NCBI GenBank assembly: GCA_002869065.1
Contig: PKTR01000003.1
Location: forward strand, 214,891-278,890
Source: Hyphomicrobiales bacterium
Lineage (GTDB): Bacteria > Pseudomonadota > Alphaproteobacteria > Rhizobiales > Rhodobiaceae
Direction: 5' to 3'
DNA: 64,000 nucleotides
Shown piece by piece: positions 1 to 10,195 of this stretch (positions are counted from its first letter, which is position 1; each line of letters begins with the position of its first letter). The position numbers and the translations under genes were made by a program. The notes under the pieces are model-generated. The model saw only the letters and a list, made by a program, of their open reading frames with translations. It had not been told where the DNA came from and searched no databases.

Positions 1-1
1 G

Positions 2-457
2 ATCCTGATCATCGTCACCACCGTGGTGCTGATGACCGGCTTCTCGCTGCTGATCGCCCGCACCTCGCTCGGCCGCGCCCAGCGCGCCTGCGAACAGGAT
101 CGCAAGATGGCCGCCCTGCTCGGCATCAATGTCGACCGCACGATCTCGCTGACCTTCGTGCTCGGCGCCGCGCTCGCCGCCGTCGCCGGCCTGATGTTCC
201 TGCTTTATTACGGCGTGATCGACTTCTTCATCGGCTTCCTCGCCGGCGTGAAGGCGTTCACCGCAGCCGTGCTCGGCGGCATCGGTTCGCTGCCCGGCGC
301 CATGCTCGGCGGCCTTCTCATCGGCCTGATCGAGACCTTCTGGTCCGGCTACTTCTCGGTCGAATACAAGGACGTTGCGGCCTTCTCGATCCTTGCGATC
401 GTGCTGATCTTCCTGCCCTCCGGCCTGCTCGGCCGGCCTGAAGTCGAGAAGGTCTGA
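2..457 (+). CDS. livH: Branched-chain amino acid ABC transporter permease LivH (5' end outside window)
   Basis: The reading frame is open from the left edge, so only the C-terminal ~151 residues are present. The protein is one of two inner-membrane permeases of a LIV-type importer. Visible are hydrophobic segments and the permease cytoplasmic loop with ACEQDRKMAALLGINVDRT, the region that contacts the ATPases in this family (known from LivH/LivM homologues). The next gene, livM, begins 4 bases after the stop, and livG, livF and livJ follow, so the assignment is supported by context as well as sequence. Start codon not visible. Confidence 0.93.
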   Translation: MLIIVTTVVLMTGFSLLIARTSLGRAQRACEQDRKMAALLGINVDRTISLTFVLGAALAAVAGLMFLLYYGVIDFFIGFLAGVKAFTAAVLGGIGSLPGAMLGGLLIGLIETFWSGYFSVEYKDVAAFSILAIVLIFLPSGLLGRPEVEKV

Positions 458-461
458 TCGC

Positions 462-1805
462 ATGAGCGCAGCACCTTCCAAACTGGCCGCTTCGGTCAAG
501 GAGTCGGCGATTGCGGCTGCGATCGCACTCGCCATGGCCGCGCCGATCATCGGCCTGAAGACCGAGACCAAGCTCGGCGGCCTCGAACTGACCCAGCGCT
601 GGGACATCGTCGCCATCGCCGTCGTCGCCGTGTTCTTCGGCCGCCTGCTCCTCAGCATGTTCGTGTGGAACACCGACACGCCGGTCACCTCCGTGATCGG
701 TAGCCTGGTGCCGAAACAGTCGAATTTCAGCCGGTTCGCCAAATTCGTCGTACCCGTCGCCCTGCTGGTCGCCCTCGCCTTCCCGTTCCTGCCGACAACG
801 GACCGCTACCTGCTCGACCTGTCGATCCTTGTGCTCACCTACGTGATGCTCGGCTGGGGCCTGAACATCGTGGTCGGTCTCGCCGGCCTGCTCGACCTTG
901 GCTACGTCGCCTTCTATGCCGTCGGCGCCTATTCCTACGGGCTTTTGTCGACGCGCTTCTTCCCGATGCTGGTCGAGATGGGGATCGCCAGCCCCACCCT
1001 GATGGATTGGGCATTCTGGATCTGCCTGCCGCTGGCCGGTTTCCTCGCCGCTCTTTGGGGCATCATTCTCGGCTTCCCGGTGCTGCGCCTGCGCGGCGAC
1101 TATCTCGCCATTGTCACCCTTGCCTTCGGTGAGATCATCCGCGTCGTGCTGCTTAACTGGTACACCTTCACCGGCGGCCCGGACGGCGTGTCGCGCATTC
1201 CCCGCCCATCGTTTTTCGGCATCGATTTCAAACGCGGTGAAGGCGGCTTCGCCGACATCTTCGGCCTCGACTATTCGTCGATGCACCGGATCATATTCTT
1301 CTACTACCTGATCCTGGCACTTGCGCTTCTGACCAACGCCTTCACGCTGCGCATGCGCAAGCTGCCGATCGGGCGGGCCTGGGAAGCGATGCGCGAGGAC
1401 GACATCGCCTGCCGGTCGCTTGGCATCAACACCACCAACACCAAGCTGACGGCATTTTCCATCGGCGCCATGTTCGGTGGCTTCGCCGGCTCGTTCTTCG
1501 CCACCCGCCAGGGCTTCATCTCGCCGGAATCCTTCACCTTCATGGAATCGGCCGTGATCCTGGCGATCGTCGTGCTCGGCGGCCTCGGCAGCCAGATCGG
1601 CGTCGCCATCGCCGCCGTCGTCATGATCGGCGGTTTCGAGTTCTTCCGCGACTTCGCCGAATACCGCATGCTGATCTTCGGCCTGCTCATGGTCTTCATC
1701 ATGATCTGGAAGCCGCGCGGTCTCATCTCGACGCGCAAACCAACGGTCGCCCTCGTGAAAACCAAGGCCATCGGCGCCGAGAATATTGCGGAGGGCCACG
1801 GATGA
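462..1805 (+). CDS. livM: Branched-chain amino acid ABC transporter permease LivM
   Basis: 447 residues, a polytopic inner-membrane permease. The N-terminal ~110 residues match the extra LivM N-terminal region (two to three hydrophobic stretches), and the core carries the permease loop REDDIACRSLGINTTNTKL near residues 305-325. It pairs with LivH to form the channel of the leucine/isoleucine/valine or broader amide importer. Its stop overlaps the livG start (ATGA at 1802-1805), which indicates translational coupling. The start at 462 lies 4 bases behind the livH stop. Confidence 0.95.
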   Translation: MSAAPSKLAASVKESAIAAAIALAMAAPIIGLKTETKLGGLELTQRWDIVAIAVVAVFFGRLLLSMFVWNTDTPVTSVIGSLVPKQSNFSRFAKFVVPVALLVALAFPFLPTTDRYLLDLSILVLTYVMLGWGLNIVVGLAGLLDLGYVAFYAVGAYSYGLLSTRFFPMLVEMGIASPTLMDWAFWICLPLAGFLAALWGIILGFPVLRLRGDYLAIVTLAFGEIIRVVLLNWYTFTGGPDGVSRIPRPSFFGIDFKRGEGGFADIFGLDYSSMHRIIFFYYLILALALLTNAFTLRMRKLPIGRAWEAMREDDIACRSLGINTTNTKLTAFSIGAMFGGFAGSFFATRQGFISPESFTFMESAVILAIVVLGGLGSQIGVAIAAVVMIGGFEFFRDFAEYRMLIFGLLMVFIMIWKPRGLISTRKPTVALVKTKAIGAENIAEGHG

Positions 1806-2647
1806 ACGCCTGGGCCAACAACCCGCTGCTGCGGGTCGAACACCTCACCATGCGCTTCGGTGGCCTCCTGGCCATCAACGACCTCAGCTTCGAGGTCGGC
1901 CGCGGCGATATCACCGCCCTCATCGGCCCGAACGGCGCCGGCAAGACGACGGTGTTCAACTGCATCACCGGCTTCTACAAGCCGACCGAGGGTCGCCTCG
2001 ATATGCGCCACCATGACGGCGACGCGTACCTGCTGGAGCGCATGCCCGACTTCATGATCTCGCGCGAGGCAAAGGTCGCCCGCACGTTCCAGAACATCCG
2101 CCTGTTCGGCGGCATGAGCGTGCTGGAGAACCTGATGGTCGCCCAGCACAACAAGCTTATGGACGCCTCGATGTTCTCGATCGCGGGCCTGTTCGGCCTG
2201 TCGCGCTACCGCAACGCGGAGAAGCAGGCCATCGAGCACGCCAAGTACTGGCTCGAGCATACCGGACTGATCGAGCGCGCCGACGACCCGGCCGCCGATC
2301 TGCCCTACGGCGACCAGCGCCGGCTGGAGATCGCCCGCGCCATGTGCACCGAGCCCGAGCTGTTGTGCCTCGATGAGCCCGCCGCCGGCCTCAACCCGCG
2401 GGAAAGCGCCGATCTCAACAATCTGCTGCGCTATATCGGCAAGGAACACGGCACCTCGGTGCTGCTGATCGAGCACGATATGTCGGTGGTGATGGAGATC
2501 TCCGACCACGTCGTCGTGCTCGACTACGGCGAGAAGATTTCCGACGGTTCGCCGGACCACGTCCGCAACGACCCGGCGGTGATCGCCGCCTATCTGGGCG
2601 TCGACGACGACGAAGTTGATGACGTTGAAAAAGAGGTCGGCGTATGA
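1802..2647 (+). CDS. livG: Branched-chain amino acid ABC transporter ATP-binding protein LivG
   Basis: 281 residues, a cytoplasmic ATPase subunit. Walker A GPNGAGKTT lies at residues 42-50, Walker B is LLCLDEPAAGLNP, followed by the switch His in LLIEHDMSVV. The signature region reads LPYGDQRRLEIARAM rather than a canonical LSGGQ, as is usual for LivG. It overlaps livM by 4 bases and livF by 4 bases. The substrate cannot be told from the ATPase; LIV family membership is clear. Confidence 0.95.
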   Translation: MNAWANNPLLRVEHLTMRFGGLLAINDLSFEVGRGDITALIGPNGAGKTTVFNCITGFYKPTEGRLDMRHHDGDAYLLERMPDFMISREAKVARTFQNIRLFGGMSVLENLMVAQHNKLMDASMFSIAGLFGLSRYRNAEKQAIEHAKYWLEHTGLIERADDPAADLPYGDQRRLEIARAMCTEPELLCLDEPAAGLNPRESADLNNLLRYIGKEHGTSVLLIEHDMSVVMEISDHVVVLDYGEKISDGSPDHVRNDPAVIAAYLGVDDDEVDDVEKEVGV

Positions 2648-3375
2648 GTGAGAAAGCCCCCCTCCTCGCCGTCCGCGGCGTCAAGACCTTCTACGGCAAG
2701 ATCATCGCGCTGAAAGGCGTCGACCTCGACGTCCACGAAGGCGAGATCGTCACCCTGATCGGCGCCAACGGTGCCGGCAAATCAACGCTGATGATGACGA
2801 TCTGCGGCAACCCGCATGCCAGCGAAGGCTCGGTCGTCTATCAGGGCGAAGACATCACGCAATTGCCGACGCATGAGATCATGCGCCGCGAGATCGCCCA
2901 ATCGCCCGAAGGCCGGCGCATCTTCCCGCGCATGACGGTGATGGAAAACCTCCAGATGGGCGCGGCCGTCACCGACCTGAGCACTTTCGACCATGACCTG
3001 GAGCGGGTCTTCGCCCTCTTCCCGATCCTCGAGAAGCGCCAGAGCCAGCGTGGCGGTACGCTGTCGGGCGGCGAACAGCAAATGCTGGCGATCGCCCGCG
3101 CGCTGATGGGACGGCCAAAGCTGCTGCTGCTCGACGAGCCCTCGCTCGGTCTGGCGCCGCTCATCGTCAAGCAGATCTTCGAGGTCATCCGCGAACTGAA
3201 CGCGACCGAAGGCCTGACCGTCTTCCTGGTCGAGCAGAACGCCTATCACGCGCTCAAACTCGCCCATCGCGGCTACGTCATGGTCAATGGTGAAATCACC
3301 ATGACCGGCACCGGCAAGGAGCTGTTGAGCCGCGAAGAGGTTCGCGCAGCCTATCTCGAAGGCGGCGCTCACTAG
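2644..3375 (+). CDS. livF: Branched-chain amino acid ABC transporter ATP-binding protein LivF
   Basis: 243 residues, the second ATPase of the importer. Walker A GANGAGKST is at residues 40-48, the signature is LSGGEQQML, Walker B is LLLLDEPSLGLAP, and the switch is FLVEQN. The start ATG overlaps the livG stop by 4 bases. It forms the nucleotide-binding heterodimer with LivG under LivH/LivM. Confidence 0.96.
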   Translation: MSEKAPLLAVRGVKTFYGKIIALKGVDLDVHEGEIVTLIGANGAGKSTLMMTICGNPHASEGSVVYQGEDITQLPTHEIMRREIAQSPEGRRIFPRMTVMENLQMGAAVTDLSTFDHDLERVFALFPILEKRQSQRGGTLSGGEQQMLAIARALMGRPKLLLLDEPSLGLAPLIVKQIFEVIRELNATEGLTVFLVEQNAYHALKLAHRGYVMVNGEITMTGTGKELLSREEVRAAYLEGGAH

Positions 3376-3477
3376 CATTTCGGCCGGCGGCGCGGGGACA
3401 TCGCCGCCGCCGGCCCCAAATATCCCGGGCACGATCCCGCCCATGCCGGCGGTACGGCCCGTGAAACGGAGACCGAA

Positions 3478-3831
3478 ATGGGTATCATCTGGGAAAATTC
3501 CTTCTGGGTCTTCCTGCTGTTCACCTGCGCGATCGTCGGCGGGGCGGCATGGATGACCGGACGCGCGGTCGCGGTAACCTGGCGCCCGTTTTTTCAGATC
3601 TTCTGGTTCAGCGCCCTGCTCGCCTGCGCCGACCGTTTCCTGAGCTTCGCATTGTTTGAGGGAACGCTGCTGTCGGTGCACTACTGGCTGGTCGACTTCA
3701 TCGTGCTTCTCGCCATCACGCTGATCAGCTGGCGCGTGGCGCGCACGACGCAGATGGTCACCCAGTACAGCTGGATGTATGAAAAATCTTCGCCATTTAC
3801 GTGGCGGAACAAGCCGGGGGTCACGGGCTAG
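3478..3831 (+). CDS. Small DUF6867-like membrane protein in the liv cluster
   Basis: 117 residues with three hydrophobic segments (about 8-27, 36-56 and 66-84) and a polar C-terminus ending SSPFTWRNKPGVTG. I recognise the DUF6867 pattern, a family that sits next to liv genes in Hyphomicrobiales; no function is established to my knowledge. The gene lies 102 bases after livF and before livJ, on the same strand. The position suggests an accessory membrane component of the importer, which is inference only. The start is preceded by ACGGAGACCGAA, an acceptable ribosome-binding site. Confidence 0.75.
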   Translation: MGIIWENSFWVFLLFTCAIVGGAAWMTGRAVAVTWRPFFQIFWFSALLACADRFLSFALFEGTLLSVHYWLVDFIVLLAITLISWRVARTTQMVTQYSWMYEKSSPFTWRNKPGVTG

Positions 3832-3970
3832 CGCGAGCCGGCCCGATCGCTTCGGAAGTGGTCCCGCTTGCCGGTATCATTTCCGCTTAAAAGGGGGCAG
3901 AATGGCCCGCAGTGGGCACTGTCGCCTATCACTTCAGAGGTGCGAAACAATTTCGCAAGGGAGTCTCAGA

Positions 3971-5074
3971 ATGAAAAAAGCTTTGTTGGCAGGTGTTGCG
4001 CTGTCCTTCGGCATGGCCGTTTCCAGCGCCGCGTGGGCGGATATCACCATTGCGACCGCCGGTCCGATGACCGGTCAGTATGCGTCGTTCGGTGCGCAGA
4101 TGAAGGCCGGCGCCGAGCAGGCCGTCGAAGACATCAACGCCAATGGCGGTGTCCTCGGCGAGAAGCTCGTGCTGAAGATCGGCGACGACGCCTGCGACCC
4201 GAAGCAGGCCGTGGCGGTCGCCAACCAGATGGCCGGTGAAGGCATCGCCCTGATGGCTGGTCACTTCTGCTCGGGTTCGTCGATCCCGGCCTCCGCCGTC
4301 TACGCCGAAGAAGGCATCATCCAGATCTCGCCGGCTTCGACCAACCCGAAGTTCACCGACGAGCGTCCGGGCCCGGGCACCTATCGCGTCTGCGGTCGTG
4401 ACGACCAGCAGGGCCAGGTTGCCGGCAAGTTCCTTGCCGAGAAGTTCGCCGACAAGAAGGTCGCGATCGTTCACGACAAGACCGCCTACGGCAAGGGTCT
4501 CGCCGACGAAACCATGAAGTACATGGAAGAAGCCGGCAAGAAGGCCGACATGTACGAAGCCTACACCGCCGGTGAAAAGGACTACACCGCGCTCGTGTCG
4601 AAGCTGAAGGCCGAAGGCATCGGCGTCCTGTACGTCGGTGGCTATCACACCGAAGCCGGCCTGATGGTCCGCCAGATGCGCGACCAGGGCATGGACACCG
4701 TCCTCGTCTCGGGTGACGCACTCGTCACCGACGAGTACTGGTCGATCACCGGCGACGCCGGTGCCGGCACCCTGATGACCTTCTCGCCGGATCCGCGCAA
4801 GAACCCGGACGCGGCCCCGCTGGTCGAGAAGTTCCGCGCCAAGGGCGTCGAGCCGGAAGGCTACGTGATGTACACCTACGCCGCGATCCAGGCTTGGGCC
4901 GCCGCCGCGACCGCTGCTGGCAAGACCGACTACGACGACGTCGTCAAGGCGCTGAACGACGGTCAGTTCAACACCGTTCTCGGCAACCTGTCGTTCGACG
5001 ACAAGGGCGACGTCACCCTGCCGGGCTACGTGTTCTACGAATGGAAGGACGGCAAGTACGATTACCTGAAGTAA
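3971..5074 (+). CDS. livJ: Branched-chain amino acid ABC transporter periplasmic substrate-binding protein
   Basis: 367 residues from the ATG at 3971, chosen over longer in-frame starts because AAGGGAG (3957-3963) lies 7 bases upstream and a signal peptide begins here (MKKALLAGVALSF, cleavage after AWA at residue 23). The mature protein opens with ITIATAGPMTGQYASFG, the typical LIV-binding type-1 periplasmic-binding fold, with a Cys pair DDACDPKQ/GHFCSGS as in LivJ. It feeds LivHMGF. A strong terminator follows within 30 bases, so this gene ends the cluster. Codon choice is notably biased (high-expression type). Confidence 0.95.
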   Translation: MKKALLAGVALSFGMAVSSAAWADITIATAGPMTGQYASFGAQMKAGAEQAVEDINANGGVLGEKLVLKIGDDACDPKQAVAVANQMAGEGIALMAGHFCSGSSIPASAVYAEEGIIQISPASTNPKFTDERPGPGTYRVCGRDDQQGQVAGKFLAEKFADKKVAIVHDKTAYGKGLADETMKYMEEAGKKADMYEAYTAGEKDYTALVSKLKAEGIGVLYVGGYHTEAGLMVRQMRDQGMDTVLVSGDALVTDEYWSITGDAGAGTLMTFSPDPRKNPDAAPLVEKFRAKGVEPEGYVMYTYAAIQAWAAAATAAGKTDYDDVVKALNDGQFNTVLGNLSFDDKGDVTLPGYVFYEWKDGKYDYLK

Positions 5075-5100
5075 TCGGCTTTCCCCGACCAGATACGGAA

Positions 5101-5127
5101 AGGCCCGGCGTTTCGCCGGGCCTTTTT
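5101..5127 (+). terminator. Rho-independent terminator of livJ
   Basis: A perfect 10-bp stem (5101-5110 with 5114-5123) around a TTT loop, followed by a T run to 5127. It lies 27 bases after the livJ stop. Confidence 0.9.
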
Positions 5128-5167
5128 GTTTGTCCGCCAGGGCGGACCCTTGGTTCGAGACTACGCC

Positions 5168-5509
5168 CTATTCGCCGAACTCGTCATAGCCGGCCAGCGC
5201 CTTGCCGCCATAGACCGCCGACGGGCCGCCGCCCATCTGGATCGCCAGACCGATCGCCTCGGCGACTTCCGCACGCGTCGCGCCATTCTTTCGCGCCTCC
5301 ATGACATGCCAGGCGATGCAGCCCTCGCAGCGGATGGCGATGCCGATCGCCATGGCGAGCAGTTCCTTGTATTTGCGCGACAGGGCGCCGTCCGGATAGG
5401 CGGTGCCGCCAAGTGCGCCGAACGCCTTCATCACATCGGGGATTTCTTCGCGCAGCAGCTTGTTGTTGGCGATGAGGTTGGCATTCTGTGCCTTGTAGCT
5501 GTCGGCCAT
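5168..5509 (-). CDS. AhpD-like / carboxymuconolactone decarboxylase-family protein
   Basis: 113 residues from the ATG at 5509; AAGGA lies 7 bases upstream, and the in-frame extension upstream of it is not homologous-looking. The CMD fold is recognisable, with the redox-type C-x-x-C plus His motif in IRCEGCIAWH, as in the AhpD branch that can reduce peroxide via cysteines, rather than the true decarboxylase. It is the last gene of a minus-strand run that includes formaldehyde and methanethiol oxidation enzymes. A role in removing the H2O2 made by MtoX would fit but is inference. Confidence 0.8.
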   Translation of the reverse strand: MADSYKAQNANLIANNKLLREEIPDVMKAFGALGGTAYPDGALSRKYKELLAMAIGIAIRCEGCIAWHVMEARKNGATRAEVAEAIGLAIQMGGGPSAVYGGKALAGYDEFGE

Positions 5510-5617
5510 GGGTCGGTCCTTGCTTGTTGAGAGTTGGAATTTCGAACAGGAGTCATAGGGGCGCGACGGTGATCGCACCTTGAAATCGATCAAACGGAAA
5601 GCGGTGTCAGCCCGGCC

Positions 5618-6457
5618 TTAGCCGGCGAGCCGCTCCGCATGCCAGCGAACATGATCGCCCATGAAGGTCGAGATGAAATAGTAGGAATGGTCGTAGCCCG
5701 GCTGACGGCGGAGAGTGAGGTCGACACCGGCTGCCGCGCACGCCTCGGCGAACAGTTCAGGCTTCAGCTGCACTTCAAGAAAATTGTCCGCCTCGCCCTG
5801 ATCGACGAGGATGTCCCGCGCCCAGCCGCGCGCCGCCATCAGCTCGCACGCGTCGTAGTCGGCCCAAAGCGCCCGGTCCTCACCGAGATAGCCGGTGAGC
5901 GCCTTTTCGCCCCACGGCACACGGCTCGGCGCAACGATCGGCGCAAAGGCCGAGACCGAGCGGAAGCGGTCCGGGTTCTTCAGCGCAATCGTCAGCGCGC
6001 CATGCCCGCCCATCGAATGGCCGGTGATGCCCTGCCGCGCCATGTCGAGCGGAAACGCCTCGGCAACGACCTTCGGCAACTCGTCGACAATATGCGAATA
6101 CATGCTGAAATTGGCGGCAAACGGCGGCTGCAGCGCATCCACATAGAAGCCGGCACCGAGACCGAAATCATAGGCGCCATCGGCATCGTCCGGCACGCCC
6201 TCGCCGCGTGGGCTGGTATCGGGTGCGACAAAGGCAATGCCATGCTCGGCGCACCAGCGCTGCGCGCCGGCCTTCGCCGTCACGTTTTCCCAGGTGCAGG
6301 TCAGCCCCGACAGATACCAGAGCACGGGTACCGGACCCTTCTCGGCAGCTGGCGGCAGATAGACGGCGAACTCCATCCGCGTGCCGGTCTCGGCGCTGTC
6401 GATGGCGTAGACGCCCTGCGTGCCACCGAAGCAGCGGTTTTGCGAAACGGTTTCCAT
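5618..6457 (-). CDS. fghA: S-formylglutathione hydrolase
   Basis: 279 residues, the full length for FGH/esterase D. It hydrolyses S-formylglutathione to formate and glutathione. The triad can be read: Ser148 in GHSMGG, Asp224 in DQGEADNF and His257 in GYDHSYYF; the family motif LSGLTCTWEN is at 49-58. GGAG lies 6 bases before the ATG. It is in the same minus-strand run as the class III alcohol dehydrogenase that makes its substrate. Confidence 0.96.
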   Translation of the reverse strand: METVSQNRCFGGTQGVYAIDSAETGTRMEFAVYLPPAAEKGPVPVLWYLSGLTCTWENVTAKAGAQRWCAEHGIAFVAPDTSPRGEGVPDDADGAYDFGLGAGFYVDALQPPFAANFSMYSHIVDELPKVVAEAFPLDMARQGITGHSMGGHGALTIALKNPDRFRSVSAFAPIVAPSRVPWGEKALTGYLGEDRALWADYDACELMAARGWARDILVDQGEADNFLEVQLKPELFAEACAAAGVDLTLRRQPGYDHSYYFISTFMGDHVRWHAERLAG

Positions 6458-6552
6458 GTCGATCTCCGAGGATGTCGGGATATTGGCTGGGACCGCGGCG
6501 GAGAAAACTCCGCCGCGCGGATCAGATCAGGATTGGCGGTGTCGGGCCGGCC

Positions 6553-6960
6553 TTAGCGGAACCACTGCTCGCGCGCGACCTTGCGGCTACCGCCATAGGT
6601 CCACACGCCTTCCCAGCTTCCGTCCGGCTGTTCGATATAGAACGCCATGCCAAAGGTCCGGCCGGAGACGTAGCCGACCGACAGGATGCTGTCGGACGGT
6701 TCCGCCGCGCCGATGTTGAACTTGCCATCGCGAATGACGGCGCCAAGCCCGGTGCCGACATAGGTCGTGCCGGCGATCTTCCAGACCACCTTGTAGGTCT
6801 TGCCGGTGCGGCTGACCTGCACCGTACCGCGGTATTTGCCGCCCGAGTCCGGGTTGTCGCCGACGACCGTGTAGCGCCCGACCGGATCGGCCGCAGCCGG
6901 CAGCACCGCCATCATCATCGCCAGAAATGCCGCGGCGAGCGCGCCAACATACATCTTCAT
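6553..6960 (-). CDS. Small secreted protein between formaldehyde-oxidation genes
   Basis: 135 residues from the ATG at 6960 (AAAGGACA just upstream). There is a signal peptide MKMYVGALAAAFLAMMM with cleavage near LPAAA-D. The mature part is a short beta-rich sequence with repeated GxYxG/xGTGLG patterns (GRYTVVGDN, GKYRGTVQV, WEGVWTYGG) resembling small periplasmic proteins of unknown function often beside fghA. No cysteines or haem motif. It lies between adhC and fghA with gaps of 74 and 95 bases, so it is probably cotranscribed. No function is assigned. Confidence 0.7.
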   Translation of the reverse strand: MKMYVGALAAAFLAMMMAVLPAAADPVGRYTVVGDNPDSGGKYRGTVQVSRTGKTYKVVWKIAGTTYVGTGLGAVIRDGKFNIGAAEPSDSILSVGYVSGRTFGMAFYIEQPDGSWEGVWTYGGSRKVAREQWFR

Positions 6961-7034
6961 CCCGTGTCCTTTCGCAATGCCTTTGCGGATCCGGGACACG
7001 CCGCACCGGGCGCCGCATCCCGGACACCCCGATA

Positions 7035-8144
<1,110 letters not shown>

Positions 8145-8225
8145 GTTTCTTCCCTTCTTCGCTTGGGACCGGGGGAAGGACTTCCCGCCGGCAATCAATG
8201 ATCTCGCCGCAACGGCGAGGCAGAT

Positions 8226-9416
8226 TCAATCGTTCCAGTTATCCGGCGGTGCCACGCGGGCGTCCTCGACGAGACGGTCCCGTCCGGCAGACGTCAATGT
8301 TGTCAGAAACCCAACCAGATCGCGTATCTCCGGCTCCGTCAAGCCGAGTGGCCGGATGCGCGGATCCTGGCCCTCGTGAGGCGCCCCGCCGCGATTGTAG
8401 AAGGCGACGACCGCGTCGAGCGAGGTGATTCCCCCGTCATGCATGTAGGGCCGCGTCACCGCCACGTTGCGTAGCGACGGTGTTCGAAACACCCAACGGT
8501 CGGCCGGATCCTGCGTCACCTCATAACGCCCGACATCGGGCATTGCCGGCAACGATACGGCATCGATGATGGCGCGCGGCACATCGTGACGAACGCCCGG
8601 CGCGACCTCTACCGGCACCGTGCCGCCAAGCCGGCCCTGGCGGAGTTGCTCGCGCTCAAAACCATAGCCGATGTCGTGCAGACCCTGATCGGTGAAGAGC
8701 GCAGTGTCGTCGCCGGCCGGATGGCAGGAAATGCACCCGGCCTTGCCGGAAAACAGCGCGAAGCCGCGCTGCTCGGAGGCCGAAAGAGCGTCCGCCTCAC
8801 CACCATAGCGCCAACGGTCGAAACGGCTGTCACCAGCAACGAGCGTGCGCTGATAGGCACCCAAAGCCTGGCCGATACGGTCGACGCTCGGCCCCGCCCC
8901 AAACACCGCCTGAAACAGCGGCCGGTAGTCATCCAGCCCGGCGATCAGCGTCACCACATGGCCGACCGACGGATTGGCCATCTCGTTATGCGCGGTCAGT
9001 GGCGCGAGATACTGCGTCTCGAGCGCCGTCTCGCGCCCGTCGTGGAACAAGTGACGCATGTAGCCGACATTGATCAGGCTCGGCGCGTTGCGCCGTCCGC
9101 TGCGGCCCTCAAGCCCGACCGCGGTCGCGATCTCCACATTGGTGAAGTCCTGCTCGGGGATATGGCACATGGCGCACGACATGGTGCCGTTGAGCGACAG
9201 CCGGCGATCGAAGAAAAGCTTGCGTCCGAGCGCGATCTTCTCGCTCGTCGGCGGATTGTCGGCGGGGTGCGACTGCACCGGCAGGCCGAGCGGCGGCGTC
9301 AGCGAGCGCGCGAGCGCCCTCTCCGCCCAGTCCTCATCAGCAAGGACCGGGGCCGGCAGCAGAGCATAAAGCAGCGCGACAAACCCGGCTTTCCGTCTCC
9401 AACCCCGCACCGCCAC
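8226..9416 (-). CDS. Di-haem cytochrome c peroxidase/MauG-family protein
   Basis: 396 residues with an N-terminal signal peptide (cleavage near VLA-D at 26). Two c-type haem sites are visible: Cys81/Cys84-His85 (CAMCH) and Cys228/Cys231-His232 (CISCH), the spacing of the bacterial CcpA/MauG family. It starts 4 bases after the sco stop, so it is coupled to it. Known mtoX loci of Hyphomicrobium carry a mauG-like and an SCO-like gene, thought to help mature or supply electrons around the copper enzyme. Here it may play that role or act as a peroxidase against MtoX-made H2O2; the sequence alone does not decide. Confidence 0.88.
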   Translation of the reverse strand: MAVRGWRRKAGFVALLYALLPAPVLADEDWAERALARSLTPPLGLPVQSHPADNPPTSEKIALGRKLFFDRRLSLNGTMSCAMCHIPEQDFTNVEIATAVGLEGRSGRRNAPSLINVGYMRHLFHDGRETALETQYLAPLTAHNEMANPSVGHVVTLIAGLDDYRPLFQAVFGAGPSVDRIGQALGAYQRTLVAGDSRFDRWRYGGEADALSASEQRGFALFSGKAGCISCHPAGDDTALFTDQGLHDIGYGFEREQLRQGRLGGTVPVEVAPGVRHDVPRAIIDAVSLPAMPDVGRYEVTQDPADRWVFRTPSLRNVAVTRPYMHDGGITSLDAVVAFYNRGGAPHEGQDPRIRPLGLTEPEIRDLVGFLTTLTSAGRDRLVEDARVAPPDNWND

Positions 9417-9420
9417 CTGC

Positions 9421-10155
9421 CTAGCGCCCCACCTTCGCCAGTGCGCGCGGGCGTTCCATCATCAGCGTCTCGATATCGGTGAGGATCAACCTCGGATCGA
9501 TCATGCCAAGCCCGTAAACATTGCGGATGCGGCCCTCGGCATCAACCAGATAGAGCCGCAGAAGGTGATTGATGACCTCGGAATCCGGCCTGCGGTCGAC
9601 CGCCTGACCGAACCCATCGAGGATCGGCCGCAGGACTTCCTCCGACGAGGTGGTGAAGGCGCGCCAGCCGATCTTGCCCGCACCCTTGGGGTCGGCCAGC
9701 ACCGGATAGAGATAGCTCTCGATGGCGTCCGGCGTATCGCGCTTCGGGTCGAAGCTGATGGTGACGAGCTGGACGCTCTTGTTCAGCCGTTCAGCGCCCT
9801 CGCTCGCGTCGTAGATGTCGTAGAGCGTGGCGGTCGCCAGCGGACAGCCATTCACGTCGCTGCACAGCGCATAAATGAAGCTGACCAGCGAAATCCGCCC
9901 GCCGAGCACCTCGGCCAGCGCCGCCTGTTCGCCGCGATGATCGAGCAGTACGCCGTCCGGCGCCCGCTTGACCGGCGGCAGGGTGTAGCTTCCCGCCATC
10001 GGCGGTTCGAAATCGAAATCCGCGCTACGCTCAATCAGGTCGGCAAAGGCAAGCTGTTGCGGCTTGACCTGTTGAAACCGCGCGGCAAAGGCTGCGACGC
10101 CGGCCGCCAGCCCGACCATGACAATGGCGCTGATGACGAAACGTTTGCCCTTCAT
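9421..10155 (-). CDS. SCO1/SenC-family copper chaperone-like protein
   Basis: 244 residues from the ATG at 10155, which has a G-rich ribosome-binding site; the ORF runs 6 codons further up. There is one N-terminal membrane anchor (about 7-25), then a thioredoxin-fold SCO domain. The metal-binding cysteines are spaced C-SDVNG-C, five residues apart instead of the usual three; the distal His lies in EVINHLLRLYLVD. In mtoX loci this gene type is taken to deliver copper to methanethiol oxidase. It is encoded between mtoX (88-base gap) and the MauG-like gene (4-base gap). Confidence 0.88.
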   Translation of the reverse strand: MKGKRFVISAIVMVGLAAGVAAFAARFQQVKPQQLAFADLIERSADFDFEPPMAGSYTLPPVKRAPDGVLLDHRGEQAALAEVLGGRISLVSFIYALCSDVNGCPLATATLYDIYDASEGAERLNKSVQLVTISFDPKRDTPDAIESYLYPVLADPKGAGKIGWRAFTTSSEEVLRPILDGFGQAVDRRPDSEVINHLLRLYLVDAEGRIRNVYGLGMIDPRLILTDIETLMMERPRALAKVGR

Positions 10156-10195
10156 CGATGCTCCCCCCGGCAAATCCCAAAACGATCAGATGGGA

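Noticed and set aside
318-1799. A 493-codon minus-strand frame opposite livH and livM
   Set aside because: Antisense to membrane proteins gives a highly charged, repetitive sequence without any recognisable domain.
3779-3970. N-terminal extension of livJ
   Set aside because: The signal peptide and ribosome-binding site place the start at 3971; the extension overlaps the DUF6867 gene.
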